Source: Posidonia oceanica (lineage: Eukaryota > Streptophyta > Magnoliopsida > Alismatales > Posidoniaceae). From it: DNA of 64,000 bases. The translations under genes were made by a program, and so were the position numbers. Every line of letters starts with the position of its first letter. Positions within the stretch are counted from its first letter, which is position 1. The notes under the pieces were generated by a model. It was not told the DNA's origin. It made no database searches and saw only the letters and a list, made by a program, of their open reading frames with translations. Positions 1 through 11,119 of this stretch are shown here, piece by piece. The stretch covers positions 1,240,001-1,304,000 of the forward strand of contig JAZBRS010000044.1 in assembly GCA_037176725.1 (NCBI GenBank). Reading direction: 5' to 3'.

Positions 1-119
1 GGGACCATTTCCTTTCCTTCTCCCACAAGGTGTTTGTGGGGTGAGGCTAAGGCAAGATTCCTAGGCTTCAACAGCAGAGGGTCCTTGAGCACGGGTAGTC
101 TAATGGCTCAGTGTGCATA
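1..119 (-). other. Family A internal region 3' of pol
   Basis: This short stretch follows the pol stop codon of the minus-strand element A and should lead to its 3' LTR, which lies outside the window. No LTR terminus or polypurine tract is visible here. Confidence 0.5.
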
Positions 120-815
120 TCAAGGGTAGTACCTTTTGAGGTGCAGTGCATTCCAGAGATATTCAAGCCTAGTGCCATCCTCTTTGGCCAAACAATAAGC
201 ATTGCCTGGATATGCCTCAACCACCAAGTATGGTCCTTCCCAATTTGGTCTCAGTTTCCCATGCTTTCGAGGAAGGATTTCTTTAAGCACCCATTCACCA
301 ATATTGAATTTACGTTCAATTACTTTCTTCTTATATGTTCTTGCAAGTCGTTCTTGGTAGAGGCGTGCATGCTCAGCTGCTTGCAACCGCTTCCAACTGT
401 AGACTTAATAATTGCCTCTTATCCTCGGCAGTTATCTCATTGTCGAGTTGTATCCTGGATGAGGGGACCATGACCTCAAATGGGACTACCGTCTCCATAC
501 CATAAGTAAACGCAAACAGGGTTTGGCCCATAGGCGTTCTTATGGAGGTTCGATAGGCCCACATGGTATCAATTAGCTTATCTGTCCAGTCATGTTCCTT
601 GGCTCCTTCTACCGTTTTCTTATGGATTCGGATTAACGTTTTATTAGTAGCTTCAGCTTGCCCATTACCTTGGGGGTAATATGGCGATGAATGATACAAA
701 TCGATCTTAAACTTCTTACAGAGCTTTTTGAAGTCTTGGGCTACGAAGATTGCGCCATTGTCTGCTACTAATTTCTTTGGAATCCCGAACCTTGAGAAGA
801 TATTCTTCCGCACGA
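120..815 (-). pseudogene. Family A pol: integrase core (second half) and C-terminal domain
   Basis: Integrase inserts the cDNA copy into the genome. The second catalytic Asp lies in the motif ADNGAIF and the Glu in QGNGQAEATNK, followed by the WAYRTS and TPF-like region typical of Ty3/gypsy integrases. The end carries a GPY/F-type module (NWEGPYLVVEAYPGNAY) and finishes at LHLKRYYP. No chromodomain is seen, as expected for the Tat/Athila branch. The reading frame shifts twice: near 815, where the first half of the core ends, and near 375-390, before the C-terminal module. The copy is therefore broken. Confidence 0.9.
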
Positions 816-1904
816 AGCTTTGATTTCAGTGAACGCTTCTGCTTCAGCCCATTTGGTGAAGTACTCAGTGGCTGTGAGGATGAACCTATTCTGCTTTTCA
901 GTGTCGAATGGTCCGACGACATCAAATGCCCACATAGAGAAGGGCCACACTACTTGAGTCGGATTCAACTCTGATGCTGGTGCACGTATTCTGTCTGCAT
1001 GGATCTGGCACGGCTTGCACCTTCTCACCTTATTTGCGCAATCTGACTCCATTGTGGGCCAGTAGTACCCTCTGCGCAATATCATTTTTGCCATGAATTG
1101 AGAACTGATGTGCCCTCCACATATGCCTTCATGCATTTCTCCGATGATCACTTCAACCTCCTCATACGTGACACAGCGCAGCTCTATTCCGCTGAAAGAT
1201 TTTTTGAAAAGGATCCCGGCTCTCATGAAGTATCTTGTAGCCATCCTCCGAACTGCCTCCTTGTCTTGTGAAGTTGCGTAGTCGGGGAAGATCCCGTCTT
1301 GAATGTAGTTCTGGATGTCAAAGAACCATGGGTTCCTGTCATCTTCTATGTTGTAGTAAACTTCAAACATGCCTACTCTTGATTCCCCAACTTTTTGTCT
1401 AAGTTCCACAGCCCATGTCTCAGTTGAGTCAATGGCAGGTATCCCATGTTGCTGAACCATTATTGTTTGCTCCCGGATATTGATGGGGAACTCGATTGAG
1501 GAAGCCAGCGAAGCGAGAGCATCCGCTAGCAGGTTATGACTCCGGAGGGTGTGGGCATACACCACTTGCTGAAACCGTGCCAATAGGAGGCGTGCAATGC
1601 CCTTGTATTCTTCTAGCCTTGGGTTGAGGGTTCTATACTTGTTCAGAATTTGTCTTAGAACCAATTGGGAGTCTCCGATGAGTTTCAACCGCTTTGCCCC
1701 TAGCTCCAGTGCTAGGCGTAGTCCGAGGATCAAGGCCTCGTATTCTGCAACATTATTGGTATTTGCGGTGAAGTTTAGCTGTACGGCTCGAGGAATGAAA
1801 CTCCTTCCGGAGTGAGAAGTGATACTCTGATGCCCACCCCTTGTCTGTTGAGTGCTCCATCAAAGAAGAGAGTCCATTGTTGAGTGGGAGACTCGGTGGC
1901 CTGT
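816..1904 (-). pseudogene. Family A pol: second (archaeal-type) RNase H and integrase N-terminal half
   Basis: Reading leftwards from 1904, a second RNase H domain begins with FFDGAL and continues with NVAEYEALILGL, GDSQLV and ADALASLAS, which supply the Asp-Glu-Asp-Asp catalytic set. A tether follows, then an HHCC zinc-binding domain (MHEGICGGH, later C..C in RRCKPC) and the first core Asp in WAFDVVGPF. The RNase H frame changes near 1800 and the integrase frame near 815. The 5' side is cut by insertion B1: the frame of the upstream domain at 19832 resumes here once one 5-bp duplicate is removed. A second RNase H upstream of integrase is a hallmark of Tat elements. Confidence 0.9.
1900..1904. 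repeat. Target site duplication of B1 (CCTGT)
   Basis: CCTGT lies directly before the TG start of B1 and again at 19827-19831 directly after its CA end. A 5-bp duplication is the norm for Ty3/gypsy integration. Confidence 0.93.
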
Positions 1905-2124
1905 TGTAGACACTCCATTCTAATAGCCTGGAAGTTGGCTGTTTCCTCCTACAGGCTCGTGTGGACTCTGGATTGGCACTCCTCTTTTCTACCTCTTTTC
2001 AAACCCAAAACCTAGCTCAAAACCTCACCTAAATCCCAAGCCAAAACCTCAAGCCTTTTTACACCTTTTTTTTCCACTTCTAGGCCCAAACCTAAGCCCA
2101 TTTGCAGCATATGCCACCTGAGAG

Positions 2125-4337
2125 TGTTAGACGCTGGAATAGGCAGCGTCCAACGTTGGACGTGGCCTGTGCTAGTGTCCAACATTGGACGTGCTCTAGT
2201 CTGGCGTCCAACTTTGGACGTGCTCAAGTCTGGCGTCCAACGTTGGACGCGCTCTGGTCTGGCATCCAACGACTCGAGTGCAGCAGCGGCAGCTCCGCCC
2301 CCTTCGGCTCACCGCCCGTCCACTCCACCGCCGCCCCACACTTACTACCCGTCCCTTCCTCCACTCCACGCCATCCACTACCTTCCAAGCTTGAGTTACT
2401 ACCTATCTCTCTTCTATTTCAGCCAAAATCCAGCTCTCCTTGCCCTCACTGACCCCTGCCGCCCCTGTCAACCGCCATCGACCTCCTCGCCGCCGACTGA
2501 CATGCCCACACCCCTCCTGTCATTCCTCGTGGCCTTCCCACACCTAGAGCACCTGCCATTCGCCTGCAATTCCCGCCCAAGCCGCTGCAATTGGCAGCAG
2601 AACCCATGCAACCCATTGAACAAAACCATCACCAACCACCCATCTTCCTCAACACACGCAGAGCAGCACACCCCTCTTCGGCCCCAATTCTCCACCTCCA
2701 GAGAGAGACCGAGTATCCACCTACATCCCAGACCCTTTGCCAACCTCCCTCGTGCCTCCAGCAGTCCGCATGAGCTCGTCGGAGTCGGCTGATCATCCAC
2801 TTCCGCAGCGCCGGTGAGGGAGGCTGACACGTCGTTCCAGACCATGACAAGGTAAGATTTCTATCCTCGTAGGTCATGCATGCTAGTGTGTACGTCCCCA
2901 TGCAACCTTGCATTTTTCTGAATCCTTTTGGCCATGATTCATGGCCAAAATTGAGTTCAGTGTGTTGGACGCACCAGCTGGTGCGTCCAACGTTGGACGC
3001 GGCATAGGCCAGCGTCCAACAGCCCCTCTTGCTCAGCTTTTGTTCAGATGCGTTTCATGCTTTGTTATTGCTTGTTTTTCCGTAGATCTATGCTATTTGC
3101 CTCCTTTTAGCTCTATCTGATGTTATACCATGCTTATCAATTTGTTCCATGCATGTTTGATTGCTTTTTGCATGCTTAGTATCAGTCTGCCTTCTGCCTT
3201 TGTTGGACGCTAGGATGAGCCGCGTCCAACGTTGGATGCTGGTTCATCTAGCGTCCAACACCCCTGCTTGCTTTGCTTTGCTTCCATGCCTACTCCATGC
3301 ATATTTTGGTTATTATTTTGTGAGCTATGCCTGCTTAGAGATGCCTGGCCCCTATGGCAACCATGTTTAGGTTTGCTAGGATTTATTCCAAGTTGTTTAC
3401 TCCTTTTTGCAAAGTTAAAGCTTGCTTCTCTTATGCATGTTCTTCCCTTTACTTTCTTTAGCTCAAATGCTTGCCATGTTTGCTGTGGAGATTTATTTGC
3501 TCTGATATGCCTTGGTTCATCTACATGCATGTAGGTGGGGGTCTGAGCTGAGCTCCCCCTTTAGAACAGGTGAGTTTGCATGCCTGGGTCGTTGGACGCC
3601 AGAGCCCTCAGCGTCCAACGTTGGACGCTACTGGCTCTAGCGTCCAACGCCCTGGCTCATCTCTTGATTGTTTAATGTTTGCATGCCTCTCTGATTTTGC
3701 TTACTTACTTGCTTCCTGTGTTCTTATGCATGTTTAGCCTCAGTAGCATCTATTCTTTTAGTTCAGTTAATTTATTTTGCTATTTGTGCATGCTTTTTGT
3801 GTGTTGTTCCTCCCAGAGCGTTGTACACTGCTGGTGTTGGCGTCCAACGTTGGACGCCGACCTAGCTCGCGTCCAACGCCCTGGTTGTGCCTCTGGCCTG
3901 GCACTCAGCGTAGGTATGGCCTTTTTGATTTATTTCTGTGATCCTTTGCCTGTATGCTACCCATGCTTGCTTGTCTGCCTCTTTGTTCATCTCCAGAACC
4001 CCAAATGCATGCACCCATTTTCTATATTGCTTTTGTATGCCTCTTTTCTCCCCTCTGCCCTCTGTCCTTGTTGGACGCCCAGCTTACAGGCGTCCAACAA
4101 CCTGCATGCTTGGATGTTTAATTTTGGCATGCTCCTTGTTTTGATTCTTCCTCTAATCTTCTGTTAGGTTAGATTAGCATGTCTAGCACCCATTTAGTTG
4201 CATATTTGCATCTGTATTGCATCCATATAGTTAGAATGCATAGATTTTCAAAATATGCATGCTGTCTATCTGCAGCAGGTGTTGGACGTAGGCTGTCCCA
4301 ACGTCCAACGTTGGACGCTGGTGTTGCCAGCGTCCAA
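2125..4337 (+). repeat. Palindromic GTTGGACGC modules in B1 left LTR
   Basis: Modules consist of an arm GTTGGACGC, a 10-14 nt loop and the arm GCGTCCAAC, about 29 nt in all. They usually come as abutting pairs, so the junction forms the perfect 18-bp palindrome GCGTCCAACGTTGGACGC. Positions: cluster 2125-2270 (four, partly decayed), 2963-3021, 3202-3260, 3591-3649, 3834-3879, 4069-4098 (single) and 4280-4337. Confidence 0.93.
2926..2950. repeat. Separate LTR palindrome (GGCCATGATTCATGGCC core)
   Basis: This is a 25-nt inverted repeat with a single unpaired central base, just before the module at 2963. The same place in B2 has a stem of different sequence (24420-24440). In the B1 right LTR (17426-17450) the right arm is degraded. 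Confidence 0.85.
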
Positions 4338-4855
4338 TGCATGCAGATGGCTGATAGCCATTTTAAAGCGCAGATTTTGTTTCACTCGCCGTTTCTCGCG
4401 TTTTATTACTTCTTTGGCTTGCTGTAACCTTAATGCATGTTGCCCGCCCCTCTGTTTTGATTTCGCACCCCGTTTTGCCTCGTTTTCCGCACTTTGCCCC
4501 ATTTTCTGCATTTTTGCATTGTTTTCCCGCTCTTCTGCATGGTTTCTCGCACCCCTTTGCATCGCTTTCCGCTTTTGACATCATTTTCCGTGCCTTGCTT
4601 TATTTTCTGTATTTTTGCATCGTTTTCCGCACCTATTTTACTTTATCGCTTGCATATCGCTCGCATTGCTTGGTTTTCCCGCCATTTTGTTTTATCGCTT
4701 GCATCCGCATATAGGGCCATGATGCTTACTGCTTAGGAGTTCTCACGAACCAGGGTCCGCCCAGTTCGGAACACTAGCAGCGTGGCTGAGCACTTAGATA
4801 GCATGTTTATTTCCCTTGCATAATAGGTAAGCATTTAAGGCATTTAGGCATTAGG

Positions 4856-4860
4856 CTAGC
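4856..4860. repeat. Target site duplication of C1 (CTAGC)
   Basis: CTAGC precedes C1 and is repeated at 10659-10663. The right LTR of B1 (about 19384) has the uninterrupted sequence with a single CTAGC, which confirms the insertion point. Confidence 0.95.
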
Positions 4861-5564
4861 TGTTGACACTCCATTTTGACAGGCCGCATCGATTGGAATC
4901 TTTTGGTGGCTTCTGAACCCAAACCTAGGTCCAAACTCACACCATTCTCTTCCTCTTTCCCCTCAAAATAAGCCCAAACTCGACCTAAGATTACCCTCCT
5001 TTCCCGAACCCGAAAACTACCCAAAATCCATAGGAAAACTCACCCCTCCTGATTTAGCAAACCCACCAAAAAGCCCTTAAAATCTCAGACCAAAATCACT
5101 CCCAAAAACCCTAGGAAACTTAGGCAAAACTACTCTTTTTCTACACCTCAAAACCCTTCCAAAACTTTCTCAAAACCAACAAAATCCTGGGACGAAGACT
5201 AGAGACCCTAGACCCCACACCCACCAAATTTCACCCCTTTTCGAAACCTCTAAGACCTCCTTTTGCCCAAATTATCCTTTTCTCTCTCCTAGATTATTCT
5301 TTTCTCTCTCCTCTCTCTCTCCTGATTATCCTCCCTCTTTTCACCTCCTTTTCTCCCTCTTTTTTGCCTGACTGTGGGCCCTCCTTGTGCTCTCATCTGT
5401 TCTCAATCTTATTCCTATTTTTATCTTATTTTTACCATTTTCTTTGATTTTCAAAAAATTACTTTCCTTCGACTCCTCTCTTTCCTATTTATTCCTCCAT
5501 TTCTCCCTTTTCCTCTCCTTTCTAATTTCCTCTTCTCTTCTCTTACTAAACCTTTAAAACTCTA

Positions 5565-6300
5565 AAACAAAAGAGAAACAAGTCAAAATCCTAAAAAGAA
5601 ATAATTAAAAAACTAATCAAACAATTAAAAACAAAAGCCTAACTAAATCCAACTAAAAAAGGGAAACCAAGAATGCAACTAAAAAATGCGGAACCAACCA
5701 AAAGAAAATGCTGTAAAATCAAGAAAAGTACCAAAAAGCAACTAAAACAAGTCAAAGTGAGAACATTACTAAAAAACAATCGAAAACAATTCCTAAAAAG
5801 GGAAAGAAAACAGTTAAAGAGGTGCCAAGACAACTAATTAAAAAACCTAACAAATATAAGAAGAAGAACACAAAAACCAAATAAAAAAAGAGGGAAAATG
5901 ATCCAAAAACACCCAACTAAAAATTTAACAAGAAGACCTAACAAAAAAAAGAAATTAATTAAAAGAACCCCACAAACAAAAATCAAAAGCAAACCCAAAA
6001 GACTTAAGCAAGAAAAGAGGACCAAAATGCAAAATACAAAACCAACTCTAATTAGTTTGAAACAAACTTTAAAAAAATCCTAACTAACATCCCAGGTACT
6101 TAACAAGGAAAACATAATTAGAAAACAACTTAAAAGACTTAACAAATATCTAATCAAAATAAAAAACAAATCAAAATAAACAAAACTCTAAAAACCCTAA
6201 TCAAAACTAAAATCCCTTCAAACCTAATTAACTAATCGAAAACAATTATTAAAAACTTAATCAAGATCCCAACTTAAAACACAATCACTCTAAGAACCTC
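5565..6300. repeat. A-rich low-complexity segment of C1
   Basis: The plus strand is dominated by runs of A with scattered CCTAA and AAC. The matching segment in C2 is about 43860-44600. It is flanked by pyrimidine-rich tracts (about 5278-5560 and 6300-6480). No coding potential is seen; open frames here are compositional. Confidence 0.8.
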
Positions 6301-8334
6301 TCCTATTTTTGTTTTATTTTTATTTTTATTTTTTATCTAATTTACGTCTCTCCCTACTCTTCTTCCTTTCTTTCTTCCTTTCCATTTTTTTCTTTCTTTC
6401 TTTTCTTCCTCCTTTCTTGGGCCCAGTCCGGCCTACCTCCCCTCTCCTCCTCCCATTCTTTTTTTTCCTTTTTCTTTCCGCACGCGCAGAGCCCGGCCCA
6501 CGACCCAGCACTTGACCTCCTCCTTCCTTCTTCCTCTCCCGCTCCTTCTCTGATTTTGCTTTTCTCCTTCTGCAACAGCTTCTGCTGCCGACAGCACATC
6601 GCCAGACCTGACCGTCCTTGCACCTTGCACACCTCCTGCTCAGGCCGGACCGGCGTGCGCCGCCCTCTGCCTGTGCACCTACCAAGCCTCCTGCCACGCC
6701 CTCTCCGAGCCATTAATGGCAACCAGAGATCCGGCAGTGGAAGAGGATCAAAGGCCAGCAACCAGAGATCAAGAAGGACCCCCCTTGGACTGCCGAGATC
6801 ACCCTCTTCTTCCTCGCACTCCCCCAGCCTGAGAGCAGAGAGAACTCCCCCCAGTTCCTCCGAGAAATCTAGAATTTCCTTCCCCTTCGTCCGACTCAAA
6901 CCAGACCCCAAACACCTTCCAAAATCACTCCGAATTTGCTCCCCAATCTCACCCAAACCTCCAGCATTCTTTCCCTTCATCCCGCAGCCGAAATCAGTCC
7001 AGAAATCGCCCGAAACCACCTAAAACCAAAACAGAGACCCAACTCCCTTCACTCCAGAATTCCCCACACCACAGACCACAGAACTCTCCCAAATTCCTCC
7101 ACCCAACTCGCCCGAACACCATCTTCCCAAACGACCCAAGCCTTCAGCCCAACTCTCACCATACAGCAAACCTGACACAACAAACACCTATTCCTATTTC
7201 TGACCAGAAATTACCACACCTGCAAACATTCGCCACAAGCCTCCACGACCCAATTCAAGCTTCCAGAGACCCTCGCCAGACTCCCAGCTACCCCTCGGAA
7301 CCTTCTGTTCGGCCCGAGGAGCGACACGGCACTCCCCCCACCTCTGGTGGTTTCAACCGCACCCAAAAATCCCGATTCCTTCCATCGGCATCAGAACTTG
7401 TGCCCAAGCATCCTGGGAGCGCCGGAGGACCGCGAGGAGCAGATCTAGACCCTCGCTTGCCGCCGAAGACGCCTCCAGCAGCCGGACCATCCTCACCGAC
7501 CTCTGTGAAGGTCACCTACGTCGGGGGAGCGCTCCGGACGTCGATACAGGTACCTCTCCACACCGTTAGCCTAGTCTTCTTCTTCTCTTGCTTCTCCCCC
7601 CTTTAGACTAGGGTTTCCGTCCGCGTCGCTCGGAGTCGTTGTCGCCGTCGCCTCGTCTTCTCCGGCGAGCTCCGTGACTGGAACCGTAGCTCCAGCAGCA
7701 GAACTCACATCCAGTCGTCGCCCGAGGACCACACGGACCCCAGGATCACCCCGGTGGCCTCCGAGCGCCGCGACAATGCTCCGATCACCTTCCCTGCCTC
7801 CGAGCAGGTCTGCAGACCTCCGGCGCTTTCTCCGGCTTGCTCCGAGTCCCGCCGCCGCTCCCCGACGCGACCCAGACCTCTGCCAAGCTCCGGAGAGCAT
7901 CGCCGACCGTCCCGCGCGTCCCCAGCACCCCTCCTCCGCTCGCGACGATCACTGGTAGCACTGTGCTACAGTGGTCGTCGTTCTGCATTATTTTTCGCTT
8001 ACCTTACTATTTTGTTGTTAAATTGCATGTTCAGTTTCTGTTTTCCGTTTATTGCATTCTGGTCCTGCCCTGTTAAAAATCCATTTAATTTCGTATGTTA
8101 ATCTTATAAAATTGCATGAAAAATCCAAAAAATTAGTTAATTGCATGTTAATCCTTAGTAGTTAATCTGATTTAAATGCATATATTTTACCTTGATGTAT
8201 TGCATTTCTACTCCTTGTTAGTTTTCTGATTTACAACTTAATCCTCTGATCTGTTAACTTAGGTTTTATTTACCTATTTTTCTTACTACATTGCATTGTC
8301 TTCCCTCACAGTATCTGATTTTTGCATATAGGTC

Positions 8335-8700
8335 CTTCATGATGCACAGCATGCATTTAAATGCATAGTTTGCTTATAAAATTGCATTTTTGACCCTGCA
8401 TGATTTACAAATTGCATATAGGTCCTCTGTTGGTCATTTAAATGCATAGTTTGCTTATAAAATTGCATTTTTGACCCTGCATGATTTAAAAATTGCATAT
8501 AGATCCTCTGAATGTTCACAGTATGTATTTAAATGCATAGTTTGCTTATAAAATTGCATTTTTGCCCCTTGCATGTTTGAAAAATTACATATAGGCCCTT
8601 GTTTGCATTCCAGACCACTCAGACTCCTGTTTTGCTGGAAAATTTGCATTTTAAACCCTGTTGATTTCAAAATTGCATGTCGACTTACCATTCAATTTCA
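8335..8700 (+). repeat. About 90-bp tandem repeats in C1
   Basis: Units contain AAATGCATAGTTTGCTTATA, then a GCATTTTTGACCCTGCATG-like phrase and ATTGCATATAGGTCCTC. Roughly three good copies are present and decay to the right. C2 has a matching, more diverged set at about 46730-46930. Confidence 0.8.
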
Positions 8701-9174
8701 AAACCTACCCTGATGCATAGCCACCCAGAAACTTTGCATTCTGAACCCTGCACTCTGTAAAATTGCATTCAAACCCCCATCATTTTCAAAATTGCATGTG
8801 AATCCCCTTTTTTTTCTGAAAAGTCATCCCTAAGTCTCTTCTTGCATTCCGCATGCATTGCATCCTTACATTCGGCATCCTTTGCACACACTCAGGCATT
8901 TTTTAGCTCCCGTTTGCACGGGAGGACCTGTTTTGCACGCCCCTTAGGTCCCTTTTACACTTAAATCTTATCTTCTCCCCTATTCTGGCCTCCTGCCTTG
9001 AAGTCTGGATATCTTCAGATCCGGCCGTTGGATCTTCTCAAGTAAGCTGTCAGGACGACCCCGGCGGAGCGCTCTTCAGCATGGACTAATCAGATTTCAG
9101 ATCAGGCTTCAGGTTTCCAAGGTAAGCCCTCCTGAACTTCGGCAGCGTTGTTTGCATAACATTCACATTGCATG

Positions 9175-9990
9175 GCTTTTGCGCGCTTCTTTTCGCTTTG
9201 TTTCTCGCACCATTTTGCATGCCGCTTTGTTTTCTTGCACCGTTGTGCTTGCCGCCTTGTTTTCTTGCACCGTTTTGCGTGCCGTTTTGTTTTCCTACAC
9301 CGTTTTTCGTACTGTTTTGTTTTCCTGCACCGTTTTGCGTGCCGCTCTGTTTTCTCGCACCGTTTTGGGTGCCGCTTTGTTTTCTCGCATCGCTTTGTTT
9401 TCTCGCACCGTTTTGCGTGCCGCTTTGTTTTCTCGCACTATTTTGCGTGCCGCTCTGTTCTCTCGTACCGTTTTGCGTGCCGCTTTGCTTTCTTACACCG
9501 TTTTGCATGCCGCTCTGTTTTCTCGCACCATTTTGCGTGCCGCTTTGTTTTCTCGCACCGTTTTGCGTGCCACTTTGTTTTCTTGCACCGTTTCGCATGC
9601 CGCTTCGTTTTCTTACACCGTTTCGCGTGCCGCTTTGTTTTCATGCATCGTTTTGCGTGCCGCTTTGTTTTCCCGCATCGTTTTGCGTGCCGCTTTGTTT
9701 TCCCGCACCGTTTTCCGTGCCAGCTTTGTTTCATTGCACCGTTTTGCGTGCCGCTTTGTTCCTTGCACCGTTTTGCGCGTCTCGCTTGTTTCTCGCGCCA
9801 TACTACATGCCGACTTTGTTTTTCGCACTGTTTTATGTCCTTGCCTTGTTTTCCGCACTGTTTTGCGTTCTTGCTTCGTTTCTCACATCGTTTTGCGTGT
9901 CGGTTTCGTTCTTGCATCGTTTTGCGTGTCGACTTCGTTTCTCGCACCGTTTTGCGTATTTTACGTTGTTTTCTCTTGCATGTCGCCCGC
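9175..9990 (+). repeat. About 30-bp tandem array in C1
   Basis: The repeated unit is of the type TTTTGCGTGCCGCTTTG followed by TTTTCTCGCACCG. I count on the order of 27 units by eye, with single-base variants. C2 has a shorter array (47940-48350). All six frames stay open for long stretches because the unit is a multiple of three without stops, so the apparent proteins of about 300 residues are artefacts. Confidence 0.9.
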
Positions 9991-11101
9991 ATTACCTGTT
10001 TTCACCGCTGCTTTGTTTTATCGCCTGCATTTGCATATAGGGCGGTGATGCTTACTGCCTGGAGTTCTCACGAGCCAGGTTTCACCCGGTTCGGAACACA
10101 AACAGCGTTGCTGAGCGCTTAGACCGCACGTTTACTTTCTTGCATTGCATTCCATCACATAGAGCACACCTATGAGCATTTAATTAGGCACACATTGGCA
10201 CTTAGGCATTCAAAGTCTGCATTTCCCTGCGTATGCGAGCGTAAGCCTAGAAAGACCGATTCTCGGGTGTGTCGAGGGTGCCTAACACCTTCCCCACACG
10301 TAACAGGTGTCCTTGCCCTCTCTCTTGGCCCGTAATGACCATACTGCCCTTATCCTAGGCACGAGTCACATCATTTGCATCTCATTTCTTCTGCATTGCC
10401 TTGCATTGCATCTTTTGCTTGGTTTTGTGTGGTTATTCACGCATTTCCCCGATTTTCCTTGTCTCCCGATCTAATAGACTTGGTGGCGACTCCGATTTTG
10501 TCTTATCTTCTTCCTTTCTTCCCTTTTTTCCCTTTTTAAAATGTTTTCGAGTTAAGTCTTCCTTCTCGGACATAGCCGCTAATAGTGAGCCTGATTCTGA
10601 TCGGTGCACACGAGCTTTGGCAATGTGCATGGACGATCTGAACACCTGGATTACTACACTAGCAATTCCCTGCATAAGCGTGAGATTGCCTAAGAAAGAC
10701 CGACTCTCGGATGTATCAGGGTGCCTAACACCTTCCCCGTGCGTAACAGGAGTCCTTGCCCTTTCTCTTGGCTCGCATTGACCTTTCCTTTATCCTAGGC
10801 CTGAGTCATAGCATAGCATAATAGCATAACATAGCTTAGCTTATCCTTGCATCTCTTTGCCCCTCCTTGCATCTGGCTCAGCATGTCTTTTCATACTTTA
10901 CCCCCTGGTTTTCCTAGTCTTCCAAGTCAATAGACCCGGTGGCGACTCCGAATTGTCTTATTATTTCTTTTCTTTTCTTTTGCCAGCGTTTTCGAGTCGA
11001 GTTCTTCCCTCAGATCCAGCTGCATATAGTGAGCCTATTTTGATCGGTGCACACAAGCTTTGGTAATGTGCATGGATTATCAGAATTCAGGATTGCCACA
11101 G

Positions 11102-11119
11102 TGGCGACTCCGCTAGGGA
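11102..11119 (+). promoter_or_regulatory. Primer binding site of B1 (tRNA-Arg-like)
   Basis: TGGCGACTCCGCTAGGGA begins one base after the CA end of the left LTR. It is complementary, apart from two or three positions, to the 3' end of a plant tRNA-Arg as I remember it (…CCCCAGTGGAGTCG plus CCA). Ogre elements are known to use tRNA-Arg as primer. Confidence 0.8.

Larger units (their letters stand above)
4861..10658 (+). mobile_element. C1: solo LTR of family C (5.8 kb)
   Basis: It starts TGTTGACACTCC, ends GGATTACTACA and is flanked by CTAGC. No primer site, gag or pol lies inside, and a near full-length second copy (C2, 43146-49054) has the same ends and its own duplication, so this is a solo LTR left by recombination between the two LTRs of a full element. 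In order it holds a pyrimidine-rich part, an A-rich part (about 5565-6300), a GC-rich part (about 6480-7960), roughly 90-bp repeats (8335-8700), a roughly 30-bp tandem array (9175-9990) and a 3' segment homologous to the B LTR end. Confidence 0.9.
1905..11100 (+). repeat. Left LTR of B1 (split by C1)
   Basis: The LTR is TG...CA bounded and is about 3.39 kb once C1 and one CTAGC are removed (4861-10663). It aligns by eye with the right LTR 16572-19826 from the sequence ATCCCAAGCC onward. It holds palindromic GTTGGACGC modules, a degenerate T/C-rich run with a repeated TTTTCCGCA-like word (about 4440-4700), the line GGTGCCTAACACCTTCCCC shared by B and C LTRs, and a primer-site-like word at 10940-10950. 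Confidence 0.92.

Noticed and set aside
6326..7900. GC-rich open frames in C1 as a captured host gene
   Set aside because: No domain recognised, frames do not persist in C2, and the region fits a GC-rich LTR segment.
9152..10122. Long overlapping open frames (about 300 residues, Cys/Phe/Arg or Leu/Ala-rich)
   Set aside because: They arise from the roughly 30-bp tandem array; all frames stay open and the peptide is a simple repeat with no family resemblance.
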